DNA of 64,000 nt from Tubulanus polymorphus (lineage: Eukaryota > Nemertea > Palaeonemertea > Tubulaniformes > Tubulanidae): the NCBI RefSeq assembly GCF_964204645.1, contig NC_134030.1:14724447-14788446 (forward strand), given 5' to 3'. Positions 8,951 to 23,900 of the stretch are shown piece by piece. Made by a program: the position numbers and the translations under genes. The stretch's first letter is position 1, and every line of letters starts with the position of its first letter. Below the pieces are notes generated by a model. The model saw nothing but the letters and a program-made list of their open reading frames with translations. It was not told the origin of the DNA and searched no databases.

Positions 8951-11900
8951 GTAAGTTACCTCGTTTACCTACCTGTTCAGACTGTGACACTAAGATTGAT
9001 TAGAGGGGGCTAAGTAGCCTGAATACCTATCATTTGTTGTTAGCCCACTTGGGACTTTAGTCCCAGCGGGCTATTGCGTTCACTTTTCGTCCGTCGTCCG
9101 TCCGTCCGTCCGTCAGTAGACGGAATCCAGTTGTTTAGGGAAGTTTTGAAGACGCTTCAAGGTAATGTCTTGATATTTGGTTTTTACATGTATCTACCCT
9201 AGACACATCTTCAGCCCAAAAACTGGCCCTGTCAGATTCAAGATGGCCGGCTGGCAGCCATTGTTGTTCGCCAAAATCAGCACTTTTTACACATTTTTGA
9301 AGTTTTTGAGGGAAATTTTGAAGACGCTTTGATCAATTACCTTGGTCTTTCGGATATATGTGAATCTCCCCAGGGCCCATCAACATAACAAAAATTGGGT
9401 CGGTCGGACTCAAGATGGCCGTCCTATGACCTTTTTAGTGCCCAAAAATGTTAATTTTGGCCCGAATTCTGAGTCCTGTAGCTTCCTACTGGTTTGCCAT
9501 TTCTCATTGCAATTTGTGATGGGTATTCTATGGAAAGGGATGTTTTATACCTGAGACAGGTATTTTTCATCAGCCAATTATGACGCGATTGGCGGCCATC
9601 TTTGTGTCACCAGTACTCATTCGTAAGTGGGAAAAAGTTTTTCCACATTAAATTTATACCTAAGCGTATTTTGCTACCACAATCAATTAGAAAGTTGTAG
9701 CTAATAACGTGTTCTATGATTGTGGTGAGTTTCAAGGTAATTGGAATTCGTATATGGCCACCAGGGGGCGTTGAATAATACAATATCTTAGCATTTCTTT
9801 ATTATATTCGTACCTATGCATATTTTGTAACCACAATCAATTGGAAAGTTGTAGCTCATGACATCACCTATGATTGTTGCGAGTTTTAAGGACATTAGTT
9901 TTTCTATATGGTCACCAGGGGGCGTTGAATAGTAGAATAACTTAGTATTTCCTTATTATATTGGTACCTAGGCATATTTTGTTACCATGATCAATTGCAA
10001 AGTTGTAGTTCATGACATGTTCTATGATTGTGGTGAGTTTCGAGGTCATTGGGTTTTGAATATGGTCACCAGGGGGCGTTGAATAGTAGAATGACTTAGT
10101 ATTTCCTTATTAAATTGGCATATTTTGTTATCACAATCAATTACAAAATCGTAGCTGCTGACATGTTCTATGATTGTGGTGAGTTTCAAGGTCGTTGGTT
10201 TTTGTAAATGGTCACCAGGGGGCGTTGAATATTGAAATTGTTAGATTGTTGAGCATTTGAAACCACTTCCCAAGTGGGCATGGTGTCCCTGGACCCCTAG
10301 TTACAGTTCCATACAACGTCTGACACCAACCTGACAAATAGAGGTTAACTCCTGTTTATCTCAATGCAACAACTGATATTAGTGCCAAATCAAACCTTTG
10401 TACTCAAATAAATAAATTAGTTACCATGTTGGCTTTGAAAACGTGTTTTATGATAATATTATTATGACGATGCCTGGAAATCGGTTGTGTATGTTGCTTG
10501 TCATGCGAAGCACACGGAGGTGTATGCATGCGCGCTGAACAAATTGTTCCATAATTTTATGGCTAATAGCCTATACATTTTGGTAGGCCTACTTATGATT
10601 CCGGAGTGATTACGATGTATTATGAATAGCCTAAATGAATTGTCATGATTAAACTATTTTTAGCCCACTTGGGACTTAAGTCCCAGCGGGCTATTGCGTT
10701 CAGTTTTCGCCGTCCGTCCGTAGACGGAATCCAGTTATTTGGGAAGTTTTGATGACACTTCAAGGAAATGTCTTGATATTTGGTTTATACATGTATCTAC
10801 CCTAGACACATCTTCAGCCCCCCAGGGCCCATCAGCATAACAAAAATTGGGTCGATTGGACTCAAGATGGCCGTGATATGACCTTTTTAGTGCCCAAAAA
10901 TGTTAATTTTGGCCCGAATTCTGAGTCCTGTAGCTTCCTACTGGTTTGCCATTTCCCATTGCATGTGATGGGTATTCTTTGGAAAGGGATGTTTTATACC
11001 TGAGACAGGTATTTTTCATCACCCAATTATGACGCAATTGGCGGCCATCTTGGTGTCACCAGTACTATTCGTAAGTGGGAAAATTTTTCCACATTATATT
11101 GATACCTAAGCGTATTTTACTACCACAATCAATTAGAAAGTTGTAGCTCATGAGGTGTTCTATGATTGTGGTGAGTTTCAAGGTCATTGGATTTTGTATT
11201 TGGCCACCAGGGGGCGTCGAATAATACAATATCTTAGCATTTCTTTATTATATTCGTACATATGCTATTGCATATTTTGTAACCACAATCAATTGGAAAG
11301 TTGTAGCTTATGACACCATCTATGATTGTTGCGAGTTTTAAATCAATAAGCCGCAGAGCGGTGTACTAGCAAAATCCATCACTGATTCGTACACCGCACT
11401 GCGGTGTAGACGCACTGAAAGGGTTAAGGCCATTAGTTATTCTATATGGTCACCAGGGGGGGTTGAATAGTAGAATAACTTAGTATTTCCTTATTATATT
11501 GGTACCTAGGCATATTTTGTTACCATGATCAATTACAAAGTTATAGTTCGTGACATGTTCTATGATTGTGGTGAGTTTCAAGGTCATTGGTGTTTGCATA
11601 TGGTCACCAGGGGGCGTTGAATATTGAAATTGTTTGATTGTTGAGCATTTGGAACCACTTCCCAAGTGGGCATGGTGTCCCTGGACCCCTAATTCGATTA
11701 GTGAGTTGTAAATGCATTCATCTCTGTGCGGATGAATAAAACGACAATGTAGTGAGCCGTCAGCATTGCGCTTTTTTTACTGTGTGGATGATACCGCACA
11801 TGTCGCCAGTAAGTGATTGTTTTTAGCTCTACTTAGAGGCACAAAAACAGCAAAATCGTTTCCCGAGAAAAAACATTGTAAATACTTGATTGAGTCCTTA

Positions 11901-14900
11901 TACTGACTTATATAGCTAAATACCATAAGCGCGAGGCTAATTTGACAGAAATTTAGTCCTCGTGGAAAAAATAAGTGTAAAGAGCCAATCAGAGCCAAGC
12001 AGCAGCTGTATAATAAGCATTTCAAGATTTTTGTAAAATCTTGAATTGTTTAAGGAAGGACTTTGCAAAAAAAACAACAGAAAATTTATCGTTGACAATT
12101 GTGTAAGGGTTGGGTAAAATAGCGTTTTATCAAGTCGCTGCCGTAGGCGTGAATGTTGTGATATGCTAATTAGCCATGTGTTTACGAACAAATCCAATTT
12201 GATTTTATTCAGCAAAAAAATATCAATCTAATTTAAGCTTTGTTCAGTATAAATCAATCTTTGAGAGGAAAAATAATTAAATTAAAGCATATGCTACTTC
12301 CTGGGTTACTTAAAAAATCAAAATTGTACTGTGTTAATAAAACAGGAGCTCGAGAGCACTGGACCTTTGGTCCTCTAGTTGATGATTATAATCAGGAACC
12401 GGAGAATTTATTGATTTGATTTGAATTGAATTGTTTGCCAGAATCGAGATTTCCAATAGGCCTACGGACTAAATTAATAAAATGTGAAAATTCAATATGT
12501 CTCTCTAAAATTAGACTGTTTGAGGTAAGTTGATGGTGTTTTAATTGGTGAAATAGACGCTCAAAGCCTCGTCCCCCAAAATTAGGGACGAAAATTAACC
12601 TTATATGTGCACTTTGGCCCTAGACATTGTTTGGGGAACAATGGCTAGGTACTAGACTAGGGGCTAAGTAGCCTAAAAGAAGGCTATTTCAACAAAGGGG
12701 CTTGTAAACTGGCTTGGATTTTATTTCCGGGTTGTTGATTATTTAAAAAGAAAAATCGTGGCTCCTATCTATTTTGGTATTCTCTTCTCTTCACCTGAAG
12801 TCACTCAAGTTAGTCAGGTTTTTGCATTCACTTTTCGTCCGTACGTTCGTCCGTCCATAGACGGAATCCAGTTATTCTGGGAAGTTTTTAAGACGATTCA
12901 ATGTAATGCCCTTGATATTTGGTTTATACATGTATCTAGCCTAGACACTTCTTCAGCCCAAAATCTGGCCCTGTCATAATCAAGTCGGCCGACTGGCAGC
13001 CATTGGTGTTCGCCAAAATCAGCACTTTTTACACATTTTGAAGTTTTTGAGGGAAATTTTGAAGACGCTTCAATCAATTACTTTGATCTTATATATAATT
13101 TTGAATCTACCAAGGGTTCATCAATGTAACAAAAATTGGGTCGATCGGACTCAAGATAGCCGTCCTATGACCTTTTTAGTTCCCAAAAATGTCAATTTTG
13201 GACGGAATTCTGGGTCCTGTAGCTCCCTACTGGTTTGCCAGTTCTCATTGCAATTTGTGATGGGTATTCTTTGGTAAAGGATGTTTTATACCTGTGACAG
13301 GTATTTTTGATCAGCCAATTATGACACAATTGGCGACCATCTTGGTGTCATCAGTTCTTATTCGTCGGTGGGAAAAAGTTTTTCCACATTAGATTGTGTT
13401 GAGAAGCGAACAAGTGTAATGCGTAAAACTTTCATTGATTAAGCTAATGACATTTTAATGCCTGCGCTACACTTAAGACTTTCTGACGAATTCACATGAT
13501 GATGAATGTTTAATATAATTAGTGATAATAGGTTTTTGAAGATAAAATGATAAGAATTTAGTATATTAGAGCAGTTCAAGTAGTCGAAATTTATACACAT
13601 CCGCAGCAGTAATAAAGCAGTACAGCAGATTTTAAGCAGAAAACAGAAATCTTGTTGTGGTTAGTTTGTCGCATAGCCATAAGAAACTGGTAGCAGAGCG
13701 TAGTTGAACCGAAGTACAGAAGACAAAGAAGAAAATGATGTCAAGTCAATACAGAAAATACAGTAGCAAAAACAAGTGAAGTGAACGAAACTTTACTACT
13801 AGAGATCGAACTTCTGAAGCAGAAGAAATCAAGAGGAAAGGCTGCCGTAACACGGATTCGGCACAACATTGAAGAGGCTGTCCATAACAACAGAAAGCGG
13901 ACCAGAATACGAGAATTCCTCCACAAATATGACGAGAAGCGGGAAGATGTTCTAGGAGTTATGATAGAGTTAAGTGAAAAATATTTGGTCAGCAGAGATC
14001 AACAAAGTGTGATGAAAATGTCGAAAGAAATAGAAGTCTACGCAGAAGAAATGTTAGATATGGAAACACGTCATCTACATCAGAGAGAAAATGAGCCATC
14101 GAGTATGATAGCCCTGAGCCGAGAAGAGGTTATGGATGGGGATGATGATGAAGTTTTAAGCCAGCATACCACGGCGAGCGAGATTCAATCCGTTGCCGCA
14201 GAGCAAGTAGTTACTTTGGCTCATGATATGTGGAAGCAACTCGAGCGAGTTTCTATCCTGATATTCAATGGCGATAGAAAAACATATGCTAATTGGAAAG
14301 CGGCATTTATGGCGTGTATTGACAGCGCACCTGCCACAGCTGAGTATAAGTTACTACAGCTGCGTCAGTACTTATCAGGAGATGCATTGAAATGCATAGA
14401 AAGTTTAGGACATTCAGCAGCAGCTTACCAGACAGCGAAAGAACGTCTGAAAGAAAGTTTGGAGGAAAAAGGCGGCAGGTAGCAATATACATCGAAGAAC
14501 TCAATAACTTCTGTCCAATCAGGTACGGAAATGCCCGGGATCTAGAGAAGCTCGCGGACTTACTAGATGTTGCCGTGGTAAACCTAAAAGAAGCCGGAAA
14601 AGAATCAGATTTGGGCAAAGGTTCTCTGTACCACAGTCTCCAAAGAAAATTACCAAAACAAATGGTATCGAGATACCATAGATGGGTGGTCGAGAAGTCT
14701 AAACCAGAGTCAGTAGAAACGCTGCGAACATGGATCAACCAAGAAGCGGACTTTCAAACAATAGCACATGAAACTGTCAAAGGTGTGACTGCGGAAAATC
14801 AGTACAACTCAAATGTCAGCAGAAAGCCGCGCACGATGCTTATTGGTAACAGTGGTCCAGGAAGAGGATGCAGTGTTTGTGGGACGAATCATCCCATATG

Positions 14901-17900
14901 GCAATGTGAAGATTTCAAAAAGATGAATATTGATGATAGATGGAACCATGCGAAGAAAAGCAGATTATTTTTCAGATGTCTTGTAGAAGGTCACCGGGGA
15001 ACAAGTTGTAAAGCGACCCAGATTTGCAGAGTAAACAAATGTAAAGAAACACACAATCGATTGTTGCATAGAGAAAAGCTAATAAACGTCGACGCACCTA
15101 GAGCGAGCTACTACCAGAGCGCTGCCACGGAAGGGGAGCATTGCAACACAGATAGAGTAACAGGCCAGATGAAAGCAGTTGACTGGAACGGCTATAGAGA
15201 TAAGTGGAATCATCTAAAAGGCATACAGTTCCCACGTTTAGGAAAACGACCTATTGTAGACATGTTAATAGGTATAGACAACATTGAACTACATTATTCG
15301 TATAGAGATATACGCGGAAGACCGAAAGAGCCAGTGGCAAGATTAACACCACTTGGGTGGACTTTGCTCAATAGTACTTCAATCCGCCACTCGCACCACA
15401 TTTTGGAGGAGTCCACGAGACGATGATCAAGTCAGCGAAACGTGCTATATACGCTATACTGGGGAATGCAGACGTGAACGATGTAGAGTTATTGTTGGCA
15501 TTTACTGGAGCTGAAGCAATGATTAACTCCAGGCCGTTAACATACCAATCGGCTAACCCAGATGATGACGTTCCGTTGACACCAAATCATTTCTTGTTCG
15601 GTCAAATGGGAGGTCAGTTCGCACCAGATACCGTAGATGAAACGGATTTCAGTCCATGAAGAAGATGGCGACGTGTCCAAGAACTCATGAAACATTTTTG
15701 GCAAAGATGGATGAGAGAATGGTTACCACAGTTGAATTCGCGCAAAAAATGGACAGATACTTAACAAGATTTTTAAGTCGGGGATGTCGTTTTAGTAATA
15801 TCGTCAGATACACCAAGGGGTAAATGGCCTTAAAGGCGCGTTTCCAGGGAAAGACGGGCACGTTCGAGTAGTTAAGTTACAAGTGGGTAAAACAACATTA
15901 CTTAGACCAATTGCAAAATTATGTCCGATGGAAACTACCGATTAGCAATTGTACATTATTATTGATTCATTTAAAAGGATTTAAATTACATGTATATTAA
16001 TAACTAGAATTTAAAATTTGTATAACATGTGTAGAATTTATTTCATAGATATGTATATAATTGTATTTTAGCTTAATTGATTGTTGAAATTGTAGAATTA
16101 AAACCATGATAATCCTTAAGATTATCAGGAATAGAAGGGGAGAATGTTGAGAAGCGAACAAGTGTAATATGTAAAACTTTCATTGATTAAACTAATGACA
16201 TTTTAATGCCTGCGCTACACTTCATCTAGACTTTCTGACGAATTCACATGATGATGAATGTTTAATATAATTATTGGTAGTAGGTTTTGAAGATAAAATG
16301 ATAAGAATTTAGTATATTAGAGCAGTTCAAGAAGTCGAAATTTATACACATCCGCAGCAGTAATAAAGCAGTACAGCAGATTTTAAGCAGAAAAAAGAAA
16401 TCTTCTTGTGGTTAGTTTGTCGCATAGCCAAATTGATACCTAAGCATATTGTGTTACTATAAAAATTGGAAAGTTGTAGCCCATAACGTGTTCTATGATT
16501 TTCGTGAGTTTCAAGGTCATTGGTTTTTGTATATGGCCACCAGGGGCGTTGAATGATACAATAACTTAGTATTTCTATAATTATATTTGTACCTATGCAT
16601 ATTTTGTTACCACAATCAATTGCAAAGTTGTAGCTCATGACATCATCCTATGATATTGGTGAGTTTTAAGGACATTAGTTATTTCATGTCACCAGGGTGC
16701 GTTGAATAGTAGAATAAATTAGTATTTCCTCATTAGATTGATACCTGTTTTGTGACCATGATCAATTGCAAAGTTGTAGTTCATGACATGTACTATGATT
16801 GTGGTGAGTTTCAAGGTCATTGGGTTTTGCATATGGTTACCAGGGGGCATCGGATAGTAGGGTTACTTTTCCATATTAAATTGGCATATTTTGTTATCAC
16901 AATCAATTACAAAATTGTAGCTGCTGCCGTGTTTTATGATTGTGGTGAGTTTCAAGGTCATTAGATTTTTTCAAGGTCATTGGATGGGGCATTGAATATT
17001 AAAATTGTAAATTGTTGTGCATCTGAAACCACTAACCATTCGGGCATGGTGTCCCTGGACCCCTAGTTTGAATTTCTTGAGGGAAATTTTAAAGACGCTT
17101 TGATCAATTACCTTGATCTTTCATATAAATTTGAATCCCCCAAGGGCCCATCAGCATGAGAAAAATTGGGTCAATCGGACTCAAGATGGCTGTCGTCCTA
17201 TGACCTTTTTTGTGCCAAAAAATGTCAATTTTGTTCCGAATCTTGAGTCCTGTAGCTTCCTACTGGTTTGCCAGTTTTCATTACAATTTGTGATGGCTAT
17301 TTGGAAAAGGATCTTTTATACCTGAGAAAGGTATTTTTGATCAGCCAAAAATCATGCAATTGGCGGCCATCTTGGTGTCATTAGTGGTGTCATTTGTAGG
17401 TGGAAAAATTTTCCACATTGTATGGATACCTAAGTATATTTTGTTACCACAGTTAATTGGAAACTTGTAGGTCATGAAGTGTTCTATGATTGTGGTGAGT
17501 TTCAAGGTCATCAATTTTAGCCCACTTGGGACTTTAGTCTCAGCGGGCTATTGCGTTCACTTTTCGTCCTGGATCCGTCTGCAGACGGAATCCAGTTATT
17601 ATGGGAATGTATCTACCCTAGACACACCTTCAGCTCAAAAACTGGCCCTGTCAGATTCAAATGGCTGACTGGCAGCCATTGTTGTTCGCCAAATTCAGCA
17701 CTTTTTCACATTTTTGAAATTTCCGAGGGAAATTTTGAAGAACGCTTCTATCAATTACCTTGATCTTTCAGATATATTTGTATCGCACTCAAGATGGCTG
17801 TCCTGTGACCTTTTGGTGCCCAAAAATGGCCTGAATTCGGAGTCTTGTAATTTCCTAATGGTTTGCTATTTTTCATTGCAATTCGTGATGGGTATTCTTT

Positions 17901-20900
17901 GAAGAGAGATCTTTTATTCCTGAGACAGGTATTTTTGATCAGCCAATTATGACGCAATTGGCAGCCATCTTGGTGTCATCAGTACTCATTCGTAGGTGGA
18001 AAAAAGTTTTCCAAATTACATTGATACCTGAGCATATTTTGTCACCACAATCAATTGGAAAGTTGTAGCTCATAACTTGTTCTATGATTGTGGTGAGTTT
18101 TTCAAGGTCATTAGTTTTTGTATATGGCCAGCAGGGGGCATTGAACAATGCAATAACTTAGTATTTCCATATTATAATTGTATCTATGCATATTTTGTAA
18201 CCACAGTCAATTGAAAAAGTTGTAGCTTATGACATGTTCAATAATTGTGGTGAGTTTCAAGGTCATTAGTTATTCTATGTAGTCACCAGGGGGCGTCGAA
18301 AAGTAGAATAGCTTAGTATTTCTTCATTATATTGGTACCTAGACATATTTTGTTACCATGATCAAATGATAATTTATCATTGATAATCATTTAAACTATT
18401 ATAGCTGAAGATGAGCACTGTATTTTTTGTTTGGTAGAACTTGTAATGAAACAGCGTCAATTCTTATAACCCGAAAATGCTAATGAGCAACCTATTTTCG
18501 CTTAAGTATAAGTCTAGGTCAATATTTTAGTTGAAATGTGGGGTTTAAAATGATCACTTAGGCCTATAGGTAGGCCTATAGGCTACACCGATTTTTTACG
18601 GTACCGGTATGTAAGCTTCCGTGGCCCTACCAGTGCTTCATCTAGCCAAAAATAGAGGGGCGGTTCGTCCCGCCCCAGAAAATAGCCGCCCTTGTGCCCT
18701 TCAGATGTGTCCCATGCTCGCTCTTGTGCCCTCATCACTTGCCTTAGGTTCGCCCTCCTGCCCTCGTCAGTCACGAGTAATGAGTCAGGGCTTTCAAAAT
18801 AGGCTGTCGGCCATCGCATCCGAGTGTTAGTTAGAATCCTGCAACGGCTATGAAATAACTCGTATGATATCAATGATAGTAGCTCATGTGATTAATGATT
18901 ATATTTAAATATACTGCAGTCAGTCTGCATCTTGTGAAAACGTGTCTCAGACCTAGTTTTAGTTTCCAGGAAACTGGCTGCCTTCCAAACTGCCAATCAT
19001 TCTAGCGACTGCCGTTGAAAGCTGGTAGTGTATATTCGATGGATTGTTTCGTTTAGAACACATCGTGATGCTCTGGATCTTGTTATCTAGACTATTAGAC
19101 AAATTTTATATACACAAGGTGAAAAACTTTGTTTGACGGACTCACAGAGAGACTCGCAGAGACAATTAGTTTGAGTAGTCTAATAGCAATAATGTGTTCT
19201 TAAGCTGGCTGCTTACCAATTTTCAACAGTTACTTGCCAATCACTAGCACTTTCAATTTAAATCAATTAATTTGATATTTCTAAGATTAAAAATATGCAA
19301 TTTCATGTATACACTATTGCTGGCATTTTTCGCTGTATCATTTGCTTTTTGAGATTTCAAATCATTTTGAAAGCCATGAGTCTATCATATTATTGAGTAA
19401 CTTTTGTTCATTGACAGACATAGGTGTAAGGATGTACTGTGGTCAAGTGTTTCATGGCAAAATTAGAGTTAAACATAATTCCCAGTCCTCAATCGTAGTA
19501 GGGGGGCTACCTCGATTCTATGCCATAGGGAACATTGCAGGTTGCCCCTAAAACAGATGTGAGTGCGTTTTATGTGCCCTTGGTCCAATGGAATCACGAA
19601 AAAAATGCCCTTATTTGAAATCAGCACCCTGCCCTTTTCACTGCCCTACAAAGGAAGACGTTGTCAAGACTTATGAAAGTATTCACATGTAAGTTTTATG
19701 GTGCAAATTTAGAGTTTGTCTACTTGGTAATCACATGTTACTTTGCATGGTAAATTCTTCTGTTACTTAGCTTTACTAGGCCTATAGGCCTACGTGACAC
19801 CTTGACTGACCCTGGGGCCCTCTTTCATTTTCCCCAACTGTCCTATTTTTCTCGATGTGTTAAGGTCCATGGACCTCTTGGTATTTTATTCTGCAGTTGG
19901 TCGAATCATATTTGAACTATTCTCTGAAGCTTGTCCACGAACATGTGATAATTTTCGAGCTCTCTGCACTGGTAAGTCGTACAATCTTATTATTGCAACA
20001 AATCAACAAAATGACAGCAGTTAGAGGCAGGGTGACTTTTAAATGTTTGTATTGTTATATAGGTGAACGCGGTTGCAGTACTTTAAGTGGTAAACCTCTG
20101 CATTATAAAGATGCACCATTTCACAGGATTGTGAAGAATTTTATGATACAAGGAGGTGACTTCACAAATGGTAAGAGTTCTGTCAGTGCTATTTCTTAGC
20201 CAACTTTGTGCAAAATCTCTGCAGGCTCTTGCATTCAATTTTCATCTGTCTCTCCGTCTGTTTGTAGACAACATCTAGTTTCATTGGGAAGTTTTCAACA
20301 TGCTTGGTTGTTTGGTCTTGCTAATTGGTTCATGTATATACCTTGATGGTTGGAATCAAGATGGCCGATTCATTTCTGTTTTCCTAGTTAGATTATTTGA
20401 ACCCTACAATAGGCCTATAACACCATGCAACTTCAGAGTGAATAGTGCTGTTTGCTGATGCTTCTGTGAACCTGACTCGGTTGTCCAGCCTCATATGCTA
20501 TTATTCCAATTATTCCATTAATATTGGTAGGCCTATATAATTATAAATTCATTGATCCAGATATAGAGTCTTGTGTAAATTTTGCTATCAGCCTTTTTGC
20601 TCAATTGCTGAACATGATTACGTCATTTTGGTTACTCTAACCCTTTATGACAAAATTTTTTAAATTTCCAAGGAAAATATTTCCAACCAAATTTCCATCA
20701 CTGAAGCCACCCAGCTAACAGTCCAACTTACAATTTTTCTTTGCCTGAAATTATTAGAAATATTAATTTGATGATAGAAATTGGCATCATTGGGTTCATA
20801 ATTCAGCTGATGTTATCGTTAAATTGATTTTGTTATTTATTTGATTTTGGAACTACATTTCGTTTCGGAAGAATGCATATGCGCCGTCATTTATATTCAT

Positions 20901-23900
20901 GCTTCACACACGTGTGCGTCACACAGACTCGCTGCTATGAGGTTTATCGCTCTGTGCGTGTATATGAAAAATGCGCCTCGCGCTTGGCCTAGTTAAAGTT
21001 TTCCATGAAATTGCTTATGATTCAACTGCCAGGGTTCGTGGCGGCCAGCCGTGTAAAGCAGTGAATTTTATAGAATGGCAGGGCAATTGAGGAATGTGGA
21101 AGTGAATCTTGGAAATTTTTTCAATATATGAAAACAAATTGTCTAACAAACTACATACACAGTGTATGTAATGAATAAAACCGATCAGCATCCAGGCTCG
21201 TGGGTGGGTCTGGGTGCACTCCCCCAGAAAAATTTTGAACTCTAGGGGCTTGGAAACGCTATTTCCAAGGATTTTTCATCTTTGAATGCTGGATACTTAT
21301 ACTTACTTTCTATTTTACAAGTTATTGGGAAATCAATAAACTTTCTACAATTTTGCGAGTGCTATTGAATAAGACTTAGGTGCGCTGTGAGTAGCGCTTC
21401 TACGAGATATTTTACGTGCGCGTAGTCGCGCCTCAAAATCTAACCCCTGCATGCGGCGCTGTTGTCATCACATTCCATTGTTGTTACGGTTTCTGCATTT
21501 AGCTGCCAAAACATCTGCATTCGATCCGATGAAAATAGATAATATATTATGTCTGAATTCGCATCATTTCATCAACGACGTTGAAGGAACTGCAAGATGA
21601 GCTTCGATTATTTGGAGCGAAGGTATCTGGTGGAAAGCAAGAGCTTTGTGAGAGGTAAAACTCGAAAAATCTCAATCGCATATTACTTCCGGGTTTGTCC
21701 TGGCCGATTTCATCCTAATAGCCTGAATCAAATTAACGTGCATCTGATATTCTATACCCATCTATGGTTCATGTGTCATAGTATGACCATCTATAGTCAA
21801 CTCTTGATTTTTTAAGAGTGGCCTCTGTATGAAATAGCTTATTAGAGGGTAAAACCAAGGTTGTACAACTATTAACCACACTCACAGTCTACTCTTAATA
21901 CATAATCATGAATGGTAGGCCTATAGGCCTACAGGCTGTGTGATAGAATCAATGATGGTGCAGAAGTAAAAGTCATTGTAATCACTTGCGGCCACATCGG
22001 AAAGATATTTGAAGATATTTAGGCTAATTCATTCTTTAAGTCTCATATTATTCTGAAATGACTGATCTGGTACCGATGATCAAAATGGAACGGATTAGAG
22101 AGTAACTAGGGCAGTTCAACAAGGAATTTGATGAAAAAATAAAGGATTTATATTTTCAAAGGTAAAAATAATCTTCCTAGTTTTTCTGTAGGTGGTTTTC
22201 AAAATTTTCGATTGAGAGTATGATGGAATGTGTATGAATTATTATGTGTATGATGTTTTAAAATATCAATTTCTATACGGAAAAGAACTTCGATGTATTT
22301 TTTGTCGGTAATGTGGACTGAAATGAAAAAGGTTTCCTACAAAATAGATGTTCTGGTAGATGACTGCGGTGTGGTAGATGAAGCGCAATGTGAATGTGGA
22401 GCTGGCAAGGGCCCGAATGCCCATTGCAAGCATGTGACTACTGTACTTTATGCGGTATACAAATTGAAACAAGACAAGAAAATAGTAACTGAAATGACAC
22501 GCACTCAGGTAAAGTTGCAAAAAATATTTGATTTGGTTCTAACTAGACCAGTACATTTGAGTTTTCATCATGTAGAAAAAATTTCTAACAAAATTGTTAA
22601 AATTAAAATAAACCATGGGAAACCTATAAATGGCAAACGTTTGATTGGACTAGGTGCCATAAACGTGCAAATTCCAAATGCTCATTGCTGGTGAGAATAT
22701 AATTATTTCACATATACGCCATAGGTATTGTTTCATTTTTGGCGAACCGTAGGTTGGCCTATGCAAACGGTCTGATGAAGCAGTTTTCATTGAAAATGAA
22801 TAGATTAGCGGTGTGTCAACAAGGCACAAACATTGGCCATTGAACAAATAGTGTTGATTTTTGGCTTAATGAGTTCTCAAGCCCAAAAAAATTTCATAGT
22901 GATCGAGTTATTTTTAGGGGACTTATTCTTGAAAAACATGCAAAAACCCTACTTTTTAGCACGAAGTAATGGCACGTCTTTACATATGACAATTTGCATG
23001 CTTGGAATTGAAATATATAAAAGTTCAATCCTTCCTGGAAGTGTTGCCGTTTTAGCCCACTTGGGACTTTAGTCCCAGCGGGCTATTGCGTTCACTTTTC
23101 GTTCGTCCGTCCGTCTGTGTTTAGACAGAATCCAGTTATTTTGGGAAGTTCTAAAGACGCTTTAAGGTAATGTCTTGATATTTGGTTTATACATGTATCT
23201 ACCCTAGACACATCTTCAGCCCAAATAGTGGCCCTGTCAGAATCAAGATGGCTGACTGGCAGCCATTGTTGTTCGTCAAAATCAGCACTTCTTACACTTT
23301 TTGAACTTTTTGAGGGAAATTTTGAAGACGCCTAAATCAATTACCTTGATCTTTCGTATATATTTGAATCCCCCAAGGGACCATCACCATAAGAAAAATT
23401 GGGTCGATTGGACTCAATGTGGCCGTCCTATGACCTTTTTAGTGCCCAAAAATGTCAATTTTGGCCCAAATTCTGAGTCCTGTAGCTTCCTACTGGATTG
23501 CCATTTCTCATTGCAATTTGTGAAGGGTATTCTTTGGATAGGGATGTTTTATACCTGAGCCAGGTATTTTTGATCGGCCAATTATGACGCAATTGGCGGC
23601 CATCTTGGTATCATCAGTACTCATTTGTAGGTGGGAAAAAGTTTTTCCACATTATATTGATACCTAAGCATATTTTGTTACCACCATCGATTGCAAAGTT
23701 GTAGCTCATGACATTGTCTATGATTGTGGTGAGTTTTAAGGACATTAGTTATTTTATATGGTCACCAGGGGGCGTTGAATAGTAGAATAACTTAGTATTT
23801 CCATATCAAATTGGTAACGAGGCATATTTTGTTATCACGATCAATTACTAAATTGTAGCTGCTGACATGTTCTATGATTGAAGTGAGTTTGAAGGTCATT

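Larger units (their letters stand above)
10440..12378 (+). mobile_element. S element copy 1, split by H copy 2
   Basis: It matches the S copy at 58389-59846 from GACGATGCCTGGAAATCGG through to GAGAGCACTGGACC and the CTAG end. The 5' hairpin is lost here. H copy 2 (10661-11692) interrupts it. No coding capacity seen. Confidence 0.65.
13397..16430 (+). mobile_element. Internally deleted BEL/Pao LTR retrotransposon
   Basis: The element is 3034 bp with LTRs at 13397-13679 and 16145-16430 that begin TGTTGAGAAG and end CGCATAGCCA. The flanking duplication is GATTG (13392-13396) against AATTG (16431-16435). A primer site TGGTAGCAGAG (13688) and a polypurine tract (16133-16144) are in place. The internal part retains Gag, a protease end and an integrase end, but lacks reverse transcriptase, RNase H and most of integrase. 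It is a non-autonomous derivative. Confidence 0.88.
12812..17066 (+). mobile_element. H element copy 3, split by a BEL/Pao element
   Basis: The 5' end has diverged (no clean TAGCCC start; CACTTTTCGTCCG at about 12828). The body runs to 13396, is broken by the BEL/Pao insertion with a 5-bp duplication, resumes at 16431 with AATTGATACCTAAGC, and ends GGACCCCTAG at 17066. Confidence 0.65.

Noticed and set aside
9342-9554. Recurring ~70-codon frames (also near 13038, 17113, 23301, 29006)
   Set aside because: They are the same part of the H element in different copies. Stops and indels vary between copies, so no protein is conserved.
20376-21548. Missing cyclophilin exon between exons 3 and 4
   Set aside because: Exons 3 and 4 already join in phase and the protein alignment is continuous, so no exon is needed.
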